This document shows positions 37,032 through 64,000 of a stretch of 64,000 bases of DNA, in pieces. Each line of letters starts with the position of its first letter. The stretch's first letter is position 1. Location: assembly GCA_963924555.1 (NCBI GenBank), contig OZ004597.1, positions 2,064,404 to 2,128,403 of the forward strand, in the 5' to 3' direction. The DNA comes from Crambe crambe (taxonomy: Eukaryota; Porifera; Demospongiae; Poecilosclerida; Crambeidae). The translations under genes were made by a program, and so were the position numbers. Below the pieces are notes generated by a model, which searched no databases, had not been told where the DNA came from, and saw only the letters and a list, made by a program, of their open reading frames with translations.

Positions 37032-40000
37032 TCACACAGTCAATCGCTTAGTCAGTTCAGGAACCAGTTTATCATACTCAATTAATTCCTTCAAAAAATT
37101 GTATGAAGTGAACAAAATCAAAATACTATAATACAATGCTTACCTCTTCCCTAGTTTTGACATCTCTGAGAGTGACTCCACCTTTGGACCTTTCTGACTC
37201 GCCAACAGTGACAATGAAGGGCACTCCTTCTTTCTCACAATACTGAAACTGGTTCAGCAGCTTGGGGTTCTTCTTGTACACAATTTCAGTCTGTGAAAAA
37301 AGAAAAAAACATTTCTTGACCTTTTCTCAGTTTAGCCATCCTTAGCCTCGTACCCAGGCCCGCTTTTTTCACGGGAAAAAGCGGGCCTGGGTACGAGGCT
37401 AAGCCATCCTTGACTCACCTTTATCCCAGCATCCCACAACATGGCACATATTCTCATTCTCTCCTCCAACATGTTCTTCTGGCCCGAGGCTACCATTACC
37501 TGTGTCTCGACTGTCCTCACCTCACTGCTGCTGGCCATTTTAGCACGCGCCTCCAAGATGGAGAAGATCCTCTCTATGCCCATACTGAGTCCCACACACG
37601 GGACCGGTCTCCCTTTCTGGTCGAACATCCCGACCAGCCCGTCGTAACGACCCCCAGCTGCCACAGAACCAACAGATGGCAAACCACTATCAGCACCACC
37701 ACCTAATTGATGGAAGGATATCACAAAAATGACCTATTAGATCAGCTCCTAGGCAAGACTGCTGAAAAAGTAGATTACAGAGGATCAAAAATAGTATGGC
37801 GGCAAGTAGAAATTGCACCCACCTGTTAGAACTGCTTCATATATCAGTCCTGTATAATAATCTAGACCACGAGCTAAGCTGAGGTCAAAGGACACCTGAG
37901 TGATTGAAAATACTTCTCAAAAAAGCAAATAAAAAGCTTGGGAGTTGCTTTACACCTTATCCAAGACTCCGAAGAGCTCGCAGTATCTGAGCAGGGTCCT
38001 CATCTCTTGCAGGCCGACCTTTGCATCCTTGACAGCCACTAGGGTTTGGTCTGAGTCCAGATGGTCAAGGAGCTCAGTGCTTCCATGGAGTTTCACGTAG
38101 TTACCAATCCGATCAGCCACCTCTCCTGATAAACCCTTCTCTTCCACCATCTCCTTACGTACTTCCTCCCACTCCGTCTATATAATCATGTGAATACACA
38201 TTAAGCTAATATCATATTGCAGTATGCAAGAATGAACTTTGAACTCTTAGTATGGAATACTACAGTATGCAAGAATGAACTTTGAACTCTCAGTATGTTG
38301 TATTTGCATCATACTTACTTTGTCCAGCTTATCAACGGCAGAACAGATTGTCCTGAACTTGTCTGTGGGCACCCCACAAGCTGAGAACATTCCATCCAGA
38401 ACCTTTCGGTGATTCACCTGCAAGAGAGCTTTGGTAAAGGGTCTTTCCTTGGCTGCCAACAATTAATTAGGGTCATGCTGGCATCTATTTCCTTTGAACA
38501 GAATTGCTGAATTAAAATTACCATCATACTTATGTAGTAAGAGCAACCAATGTTGTTTCACTGAATTGGTGATGGCATGAAACTGCTGCAGAAAGAGTGC
38601 TTTCTTTACTAAATGGAACTAGACTCAATAACAAGAAAAGAGGCTACAATTATGCTACAATAACCATCACTTTATTATTTTTGTTGAGCATACAATAGGC
38701 CCAAAAAAGCACAATTTGCATGTCCCTATAGAGCAGCAATTCTAACCTTAATGACAAAATCGCCCAGCTTGAGATCTTTGAGTATCTCTGAGATGACCTT
38801 GACACACTCAGCATCAGGAATCATCAGATCATACTCCCCAGCAATATCGAAATCCTATAATTAGATATAATCATATTATGGCTAAACAAGTACAGTGCCA
38901 CAGGCTTAAAGAGTAGAACTTTTATGTTTCTGCATTCCAGAGTTTGTATTTCTAAGCTACAGTTGGGCCAGTTGACTCCCTTATTCCACAATCAGAACTA
39001 ACTTTGAGACGAGACAGAATGATGAATATTTCTTTTATGAGAATGAATATTACAATTGATTTTTGATAAACAAGTTATGAATAATTAACTCACACATTGG
39101 TAAAACTCGCGATATCTTCCGTGGGTCATTCTTGGTTGGTCTCGACGGTACACACGATCGATGTGGTACCTCTTAATCTGCTTGATCTTATTCATGGCCA
39201 CATACCGAGCAAATGGAACCTGGAAAGGAAAACAAACAAACAACAATGGCTAACTCAATTGATTCCACATCTAGAATACTCGACTGGCTGGAGAGACAGA
39301 CCCCCCGCAATAGAAACAGACCCCCCACTCTTTACCAGGACCCCTTAACAGAAACAGACCCCCACTCTTTACTTAACAGAGACAGGACCCCCATAATGGA
39401 AACAGGCCCCTGCTTATTATTTTATAATGACTGCAAACGTGTACATAACATGTACCGTGAGGTCGTATCTGAGAGAGAGCAACTCTCCTCCCTGATCAGC
39501 CAGGTCATAAATCAACTTGGAGTCCTCGCCATATTTCCCCATCAGCGTTTCCTGCAATTGATAAATAAAATTGTATGCAATAAGAGCAGGAAAAGTCAGT
39601 CACCTTCAGCTCGAAAACAGGAGTACTGATGGACACAGCTCCATGACGCTTGAAACATCCTTTAATCACATCAAATACCTTCTCTCGGATGGCCATTTGA
39701 AAGGGGTCATAATCACGTGTCCCCTGTAATTATCACATGATATTAATATATGAAGGTTTATCTTCCCTTCTTACCTTTGGGACCTTTAGACTGAACTTTC
39801 CTCCAGAGCTTTCGGAAGAATCTTCCAATTTTGCCTTTAATTCAAGAAGTTTGGCAACCTCTTTTTTGATCTGAAATAGCAATACAGAATGCAATCACAT
39901 GATACAGCATGGACATACCTTTAAAAAAGTATGACCCCCCTAGTCCCCCTGCCTCAAATTTAATCCTTAATCCCACTAAAGTAATCAATGACCCGTAGCT

Positions 40001-40611
40001 GGTAAGATCTTTGCCACCATCTCCTCAGCAATAAGGTTGCCATAGTGATGATGCTTGTAATTATGAGATGAACGAAATTGTGGACCCAGGAGACAAGTCT
40101 ATAAATCCTGGGGTGCAAAATATACACATGAATATCAGAGGATCAGTTCACTGAAAACTTGAAAGTGAAACAGCTAGGATTGAATGCTTCATAGATGCAA
40201 CCATCCTGGATTGTCCAGGGATTTATATGTCCAGGGGTCGTCTATTTGTCCAAGGATTTGTAGTGGTACGGCCATGGTGGATCTGAGTAATGCCATCCAG
40301 TAAAGGCAGTGTCATGCACTAACTTATGTCATTATTATTATTCAAATTGTACACACACACACACACAAGATGGTACGGCATGGCTGTACCATCCACAGAT
40401 TGTGGTTATATAGCTAAAATAACTGGTATTTAATCTACAGCAGCCATATTCATTTTACATAGAACTGGATTTTTTACTTCCAGGTATGATATTTTGTGGA
40501 ACCAATGAAACCCACCTCTTCTGCAGGTTTTTTATCCTTCTTCATCTGTCGCACTACATCACCCTGCACTCTTATTTCCTCTTGCATCAAAGTTTTTGCA
40601 CTGGCAGCCAT
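37032..40611 (-). CDS. HARS1: Histidyl-tRNA synthetase, cytoplasmic type
   Basis: This class II synthetase charges tRNA-His. The first exon (about 40510-40611) encodes [20 protein letters not shown], a WHEP-like helical appendix. The core starts at [17 protein letters not shown] (motif 1 region), followed by [16 protein letters not shown] and [29 protein letters not shown] (motif 2). The HisA signature [14 protein letters not shown] and motif 3 ([16 protein letters not shown]) are intact. The anticodon-binding domain ends [14 protein letters not shown] at the TGA (37032-37034). All residues expected for activity in these motifs are visible. It converges on pirin (129 bp between stops) and diverges from the 7TM-MARCH gene. 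One intron carries a palindromic insertion at 37344-37401. Confidence 0.94.
37334..37411. mobile_element. 58-bp perfect palindromic element with 10-bp target duplication
   Basis: AGCCATCCTT occurs at 37334-37343 and again at 37402-37411. Between them, 25-bp perfect inverted arms (37344-37368 and 37376-37400, starting AGCCTCGTACCCAGGCC) flank a 7-bp loop. This looks like a miniature inverted-repeat transposon inserted into a HARS1 intron. The 9-10 bp target duplication recalls Mutator-like elements. Confidence 0.8.
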
Positions 40612-40809
40612 CTTGGTCTTGGTTTCAGCACTATTAAACCGACCCGCGCATAACAAAATCATGACCAATAAGCGCCTCAATTTAGCGTATTACTCTTTGC
40701 GGCTGACATGCGCGGTAAATTTCCTCTGGCCGTAAATCTGAAGCCGCAGCTTCACCTTCGACGACTCTTTTTGAGTTGGAACCGGGTGTGCTTCATATAA
40801 AGTGCCGCC
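40612..40809. promoter_or_regulatory. Bidirectional promoter of HARS1 and the 7TM-MARCH gene
   Basis: 198 bp between divergent start codons, with several CpG-containing stretches (about 40639-40655, 40696-40760). No TATA box stands out. Confidence 0.4.
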
Positions 40810-43800
40810 ATGGGTATTTTCAGTCTAGAAGTCCTTCACAGGCTCAGGAATACGGTGTCTACGAACGCTGATGCTGTCAAGACTCTGTACTCTTGTCTGG
40901 CCTCGACTTTGGGTTTCGACACCATGCTATTAGACGTCTCTGGCAACTACAGTCTTTGTCAAAAGTCCTGTAACGGCACCGATAATGGGACGAAGTGCAT
41001 TAATAGCAGTTGTTTCTATCCAGTGAGTATGGGAGTATGATATCGGTACTGTCAACCAGCTAGCTACTAGACTGGTGCTATATAATGTGATGGCAAAGAT
41101 GTATTATACAAGTTTATGAGTAGTAAAGAGTAGTGTGTGTTCAGTGCTCTATGCTAGTAGTGTAATGGTGCTAAATAATGACATTAGTTGATGCTAACAA
41201 TCAGTTTCTCACACCTTTGGTGATTGCATAAGCTTTAGAGTATGAATATGCTGACACTCTGAACTCTTTACTACAGATTTCCTATAATTGGTTCATACAT
41301 TGTCTGATAGCTTGACTCTTATATAATGAATAAGACTCTATGAATAATAACAATCAATATTCATATCATACCAGGGGCTAGCGTCAATTGTAATGAATGC
41401 CATGTCGCCTAGCGTCTGGTTCCCTTGTATTGTTTACTGTGATAAAACTCCCTATAGTGATTCAATATACCCCCACGGCCACCCTCCTACCAGTAAGGCT
41501 GCAGAGTTATGACTTGATCTGTACTCTTGTAAACATGTACCCCACTCAGTTGTATTTTTTTTTTAATTTTATACTTTTATCTTTTCTTAGTGCCTGACGT
41601 TGTACACTGACTTTGGGGCAGTATTTGCAACCTTCTCTTACCTTCTCCTGCTCATCTCCACTATTCAACTCGTAAGTACTACCTATGTTATGCTCCAGAG
41701 TCAGACACCACAACCAATCAAAGCATTGGAATCTTCATTATAACTGTTTGCACTACAATGGGTTTGTGTTGACATGGACAAGTAGTGTGTCTATAGCACC
41801 GGGAATGAGAATGTCAGTTTCCTACTGTGTAAAGATGTAGCTAATGCCCGAGTCAGAAATGTGAGAAACGAAGAAATGGAACTTGACAGATTTTTGCACT
41901 TTATCAGAATGAGAGATGGAACTTGACAGGTTCTTGTCAAACTGATTTGGTACAGCAAGTTTCCTCAAGCACTCTGTGCTCAAAGAAATACCCAGGTCTA
42001 AGTACACTGTAACTTAGTAGAACAAAAGGTTTGTAGTTATAAGACCTCTGGCTTTGCAAGGCAAAGGTGAGGAAACTTGCTGTAAACTTGGTTTTGAGTT
42101 GTGGTTAGCAGGGAAATTTATAGTCTGGATATAACTTCCTTTCAGACAGTTTTGATACTAATGAGCAGTTAACATGCTGTGCAAAAGGGAAAGTAGAGAA
42201 GTTAGTGCCCTGAACCTCTCTCCACATGATTTTTGAATCTTAAATTCTATCTTGCAGATTTTAGCTATGATCCATGACTCTTTCCAAGAGGATAAACATC
42301 GGTTATCTCGGTGGCAGAAGGCATTTCGTGTCACCATTCAAAAGTGTCTCTTGGGTGCTGTGATTTTGGCTACAGGATCCAGGGCTATTTATTACACAGT
42401 TCAGAGTCTAATTCCCGATAAATGGGGGGACATACTCCTCAATGTTTACTACCCATCGCTCCTTTCTGCATTCTCTCTCCTGATCTGCTTCTGGGCAGAG
42501 GTAAGAACAGAATTAGGATAGAAACTTTGTCTGTAATCGTTGCTGTTAAGAACAGTAATAAGGAAAGAAATCTTGTCTGTAATGACTTGGCTGTGTGTCA
42601 CAGATAGTCATAAATAATAGAATTCCCCCCTGAATTAAGCTCTGTCTACCCTGAATTAGATAGTAGGAATGTGAATAATGTTAGAGCCAGGTGTACCATA
42701 GTCAACGAAGGTCAAAATGAAAGCTCTATCATTTTCATTCATACCCATACAGTTTTTTTATACACCATCAAACTTGGAAAGTCGAGACTTCCTCATCAAG
42801 CACCGATACTCGATCGTCTATCTCATTTTCAACATTATGGTTTACCTCCTACTCATTGCCGATATCATAGCCACACCCCTCATCAGTGACCAAGAACAGA
42901 TTCAAATGAGTGGCATAATTGGCACCATTTTTGCTTTCTTTTTATTCATGACACTGATAGGATTTCTCCACTTTGCCATTCGGCTTTTCTTTAGGGTAAG
43001 TGTATGAGACCTTTAATAATGTGGGGAAGGGAGACCATGATGTTTTGTTGTTGTTTTCAAATTTGTCGTAACATTAAAGAATTCCACGTGTGTTATTCTT
43101 GCTGTTTCCATTTCAGCCTGACTGGCAACCTCTCTTTATCCAACTGGCCGTCTTACGGATCAACCTGCGCCAACAGTTTGCCTCTGTGCTGGGTGTGGTT
43201 TCTAATGCTGTTATGCAGGGTCTGATCATATCTCTGCTAATCTTCAATATGGTGGTCCGTTACATCCCTGTGGACAGTTACAACCTGTACATCTGTGCAG
43301 TGGTGATTCGAGTGACAGAACTCATCATGCCATTCTGGTTCTGCTGCTCACTTTGGAACTTCAAGCAGTGAGTAAATGGGTATCATTAGTAAGAACAGCT
43401 CAAATTCTTGATGATGCCCATCTGTAATGTACACCTGTGTTAAGAATGTGGTATCATGGTCATATTTCTGTGTGTTCTTGACAGACCAAAGAGGTTATGG
43501 ATCCTTAACCCTGGTCTAATTCTCAAGCCAAATGATCTGGTAAGCCAAACAAAATAATGTGTTGCACCACATTGGTATGTATTTCCTGGGCATTTTGCTG
43601 CTACTGGTTAGTGAAGTCTTACAAGGCATGTCAAAATTTTCTGTGCAGGTGGACGATGTTGAACGCAAGAGTTTGATTGGAACTCAGTCAGATGGCTGTA
43701 CACAATATGGGACAGCTTCACTCAGTAAGTGTCTCCTTATTTTTTCCCCCTCGTGCTTTGAACTTTTTTTTATTTTTTACTTTTTAGACTCTGTAGGTAG

Positions 43801-45787
43801 TGATGATGATGCTATTGCTCGGAGTAGTGTGGCAGGGGAGGATGGATGTTGTTGGGTTTGTCTCGGCAATGATAACCCTAGTGATCTCTTCTATCCCTGC
43901 AACTGCAGACTGCACAGGAAATGCATCAAGCAGTGGGTGGCTAAGGTAAGAGGGCAAAGGACAAGTGAGTAGGATGGGGATAAATTGTTAGAGTGAGGAA
44001 AGGGAAGATCATGAATCAGAATGTTTTTGGTGACTACAGTACAGGGCTATAATTGGGGTGAGCCCCACACTAGGAAGTAGGCTAATAAAAATAATAATAA
44101 TGACATATAAGTTAGTACATAGCATTGCTATGGCATTGCCTAGATTATGCCAGATTGAATCTAAATTACCAACTTTAGGGCATTCCCGGACCCCCAGATG
44201 GTAGCTATGTCTGTGCCACTATAAATAAGTGCTCCAGCTATGTAGAGTACCCAATATAATATTATAATGAAGCAGGCAGACATTATGGCAAAAGTTATTA
44301 TTGTTCCCCTACAATTAGCGAGTGTACAGTACATGAGTATTGTGGAATGTGTGTACGATACCTATGGATCATTGGATTGAGAGTTGTGTATGGTCATTCC
44401 ATTCCATTGTTGCATGTGATTGTTTTTGTGTAGAGAGCATCCAATGCGAACATCACTGAGAAGGAGTATATGAGATGTCAGGTGTGCAGAAAAAAGGTAT
44501 GATTGGAATCTCCCTTTGGCTTTTATAGAATAATGATTAATAAGCCTGTGGGATTGTAATCTGATACCAAAGCATAAAACCATAATTGTGATGTATTTCG
44601 TCACCAAAGCCTGGCCTGTTATTAACTCAAAGCAGTAGTTAATGTAGCGGTTGGCTTGAGGCTGCCTGGAATTCAGGGGCTTTATTGTTATTAATCCTTT
44701 TCCCTTGCAGTATCACACAAAGAGCGAAAGTTTTCTCTGTTTCTTTCGAGGCATGGAAAGAAGGTGAGACCTGCTCCCTCTCTGTCTGTGTACAGGGACT
44801 AGCTGGAGCTGTTTATCCTTGCCTACCATATAAGTATACATGTGGGTTTTAGAAGCCTAGGTGTTGTAATTAGCAGAGCCGCAATGGTAATAATCAGTTT
44901 TGGAATGGCTGCATCTCTAATGATGCAAAAAAAATTACCAACACATTAGCCAATGCCATGGAGTAGTTTGCTTGTGAACCATCCCTGGCCATAGACTGGA
45001 TGTGTTGCATCACCGGCGCTAGGGTGATGCAATACAACCTGGGGTCAATCCTTTCATATCAGTACGCTAGCGGTTTTGTGGTCAGTCTTGTGACTTCCAT
45101 CAAATGTATGTAGGCATTGGCTGCTGTTGTTGGGAGCTGGTGTGTTGGTTCTGACAACTATAATAGGACTGGTTCTCTTTGCTCATTACTCACAACTGGA
45201 GAGAAATAGGAAAATACTCGCGATATGCTGCGTGGCCATATTTGCAGCAGCAATCATAAAGTAAGTTATGTAACACTTGACACGTGTAATAATAATGTTT
45301 ATATTAGTCTTCTTGTGTATATTTTGCATATTGGGAGCTAGGACTGGGTAATTCCCTGTAATGATGACTCCTCGTACAGTAATTATACTGTTACTGTCTG
45401 CTGATTCCATGTATGTTATGATCTGCTCTTGTTTACAGGTGCCTAGGGTTCAAAATGACTCTGGTTCTACGCAAGAGTAAATCCCGAAGACAAGAACTAC
45501 AGGGCCTCACTGTAGAAGAGTGGAAGAAAAAAAAAGAGAAGAAACAACAACTTGAGCAAGCATACCAGATTCCTTCTCCTCCTCAACCTGTGGTTGCAAG
45601 CAGTGGGGCAAGGAGACCTGTCATAGCTGGTAGTGGTAGCATGGTACGCTATGATGCTCCTGTTCACCCAATTAGTGTTGGCACTGAAGGAACTGTAAAA
45701 ATAGTCACTGCTACATCTAATCTTGGCACTAAGAACTCCTCTAAGTCTTTTCACAGTAGTATTTCAGTAGACAGCAATCCATCATGA
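40810..45787 (+). CDS. Seven-span membrane protein fused to a MARCH-type RING-CH E3 ligase
   Basis: Exons: 40810-41022, 41591-41671, 42258-42500, 42753-42995, 43117-43367, 43485-43539, 43649-43724, 43788-43945, 44434-44496, 44711-44763, 45114-45260 and 45439-45787; all phases join. The N-terminus is short and cysteine-rich with several N-x-S/T sites. Seven hydrophobic segments follow (for example AVFATFSYLLLLISTIQLIL, LLSAFSLLICFWAEF, IVYLIFNIMVYLLLIADI), ending at FWFCCSLW. This block vaguely recalls the TOM1/THH1/GPR137 type, which is a guess. Then comes a C4HC3 RING-CH domain (CWVC, YPCNC, LHRKC, MRCQVC) and two more transmembrane helices, which is the usual MARCH layout. A lysine-rich, Ser-rich cytosolic tail ends the protein. 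It is likely a membrane-embedded ubiquitin ligase; substrates are unknown. Confidence 0.82.
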
Positions 45788-46315
45788 CCTGTATATTATA
45801 TATACCGTTTGCTTCATTATCATACAGTTCAATTTTGTGTTTGTTGGGTTTCCATATTATAAGCTGACGTCACATCTGGTACCTGTTCGCACGCGCGTAC
45901 AATCTGCATTTAAATTTGGCGCGCGCATGCTTAACTGGTGCTGACGATATTTTACCCATTACCACCACATTTATGCACATTCTTACGAGTGTTGTACCCA
46001 AAAGTAAGACTTCAGTGCAACTATTATACAAAGGTATGTACAATTAAAAAATAATGGTGAGGCACAAAATCAATTGGAATCAAAATAAATAATTGTTCTA
46101 GGAATGAACCACATCAATACAAACGGACAAGAGAGTGATCAAGACCAGAATAATATGTAGTAAAAATTTTCCATACTGTCCACAGTCACCTGTGAAACTA
46201 ACAAACACATGCACACACAACGAGAAGGAGCAGAAGTTTGATTTCAAAGGAGCTATTAACTATGTGTAACAGTAGCAGTGCACAGAAGCAGAAATTGGAG
46301 AGAGTTTTGGGTGGA
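45788..46315. other. Spacer between convergent gene ends with a CpG-rich core
   Basis: About 530 bp between the 7TM-MARCH stop and the ARAP stop. I see no gene. Positions 45888-45930 are unusually CpG-rich for a 3'-3' spacer (CACGCGCGTAC, TTTGGCGCGCGCATGC) and include an E2F-like TTTGGCGC. Confidence 0.5.
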
Positions 46316-62958
<16,643 letters not shown>

Positions 62959-64000
62959 AACTCCTCCAAAGATGCTGGTAGTTTAAAGGATAGTTTTTCT
63001 ATGGTGCTGCATGAAACTGACACCAATAACTGTAGATACAGAACTCTGCATGTAAACCTGAAGGAAAAACAAATTGTAAGTTAAAAAATACACACTGCAT
63101 ATTTCTTGCCACCTCGACACATAATATTTCAATGATTACATAAGTGTCCTGTAGGTATTGAATGGTGTCCTATTGGAGGCTTAATTAGTGTCCTGTAAGC
63201 ACTGAACAGTGTCCTATTTCACTCATGACCTTTAGTGGATCTCCTATTGGATCTTACACTGTAAATTGATCTTGAAACAACAGCACATGGATATATGGAT
63301 AGTGCCTGTTTAATCAAGCAGAAAAATACAACTGTGTGTCTAATCATCTGACAGGATATGTACAAACTGCAAGAACCAGCTATGTAATGACATTATTATC
63401 CATGTCCTCACTCCTGTCTCCTAGCAATAGTGAGGTCATGCTCATGCTCATGTACTCATATCATGCAATATAGCAAGGTCATGTACTGTATTGGTTTACT
63501 TATGTACCAGGTACTGCTTTAATATGTACTGAGTAATGGGTCAAATCTATAATGATGCCAGAAAAATGTGGCTGCAATAGTGAGGTCACAGAGAAGTTTG
63601 TTTAACAGAAGCGTAAATTGCAAGGCATTTCTGGACCTCCTTGAATGTGTAACACATTCTTTTTTCGGCTGAATCCAAGAGAGATAAAGAGATGCCATGC
63701 TGAAAAACAGGGTGGGCTGGTGGCAATACTCTTACCATGGGACTCTCTGAAACTCTCATAAGGTCTTCACTTTAAATAAGAGCCATATTTCAATACAGGT
63801 GACTTGGTACCAGAATCTGACATTCCAGTCTAGCACACTCCTACTTACTCCATGAATACAATTAACAGTGGGCTAGACTGCCCAATCATGGAGATACTAG
63901 AATTTTAAATAAAAGGCATAGGGCTGTGCTAATAAGTGAGTCACATTGTTATCAAACCTAAAATAGGTACCACTATATTCAAGTCATAGAATATTACATT
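62959..64000. other. Upstream region of ARAP, no gene seen
   Basis: The kilobase upstream of the ARAP start codon should hold its 5' UTR and possibly a first intron (an acceptor-like stretch lies near 63060). Between about 63140 and 63250 a GTGTCCT-containing motif recurs four times, perhaps a diverged repeat. I see no other coding segment to the window end. Confidence 0.5.

Noticed and set aside
37332-37724. HARS1 exon extended to 37332
   Set aside because: The tail reads into the intron and the palindromic insertion; the donor after KTEIV-preceding codons is the real exon end.
42671-42889. Small plus-strand ORF near 42.7 kb
   Set aside because: It overlaps the fourth exon of the 7TM-MARCH gene in another frame.

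Overview
This is a gene-dense eukaryotic window. Nearly every gene is broken by short GT-AG introns (many 50-400 bp), there are no bacterial-type operons, and the proteins are animal families: MICU1, TMEM165, ZDHHC17, ubinuclein, SLC30A9, NSUN7, pirin and an ARAP-type Arf/Rho GAP. Intergenic spaces are often 50-400 bp. Together with small introns and palindromic short repeats, this suits a compact early-branching animal such as a sponge. That assignment is an inference from style and gene content, not from a marker gene.

Layout. The 3' tail of an unidentified plus-strand gene ends at 143. A minus-strand adaptor with SH3 and RhoGAP-like domains fills 568-8983; its large first intron holds two minisatellites. 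MICU1 (minus) and TMEM165 (plus) start head to head at 11.6 kb, then NDUFA2 (minus) and ZDHHC17 (plus) do the same at 14.2 kb. A small orphan ORF lies at 17.6-17.9 kb. Centrin (minus) and V-ATPase subunit c (plus) diverge at 19.4 kb. A TrmH-like RNA methyltransferase (minus) and NSUN7 (plus) diverge at 21.8 kb. A large minus-strand protein built of about ten ubiquitin-like domains fills 24.2-27.1 kb. SLC30A9 (minus) and ubinuclein (plus) diverge at 30 kb. Pirin (plus) and histidyl-tRNA synthetase (minus) converge at 37 kb. A plus-strand multi-spanning membrane protein carrying a complete MARCH-type ligase module fills 40.8-45.8 kb. The rest, 46.3-63 kb, is one very large minus-strand ARAP gene.

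Most genes are conserved housekeeping functions: calcium and manganese handling, complex I, V-ATPase, tRNA charging, RNA methylation and H3.3 chaperoning. The unusual material is (1) a seven-span protein fused to a RING-CH plus two-span E3 ligase, (2) a long non-cleavable array of ubiquitin-like domains, (3) an ARAP whose linker carries six Y-[M/I]-N motifs, (4) an SH3/RhoGAP-like protein without the arginine finger, and (5) repeat structures tied to splice sites: (CT)n tracts forming the 3' ends of introns, a GTAT ladder at a 5' splice site, and a roughly 120-bp tandem array that appears to have grown from a short inverted-repeat element by recombination with an exon end. Exon boundaries were placed by eye from reading frame, splice consensus and family resemblance; no transcript data were available.
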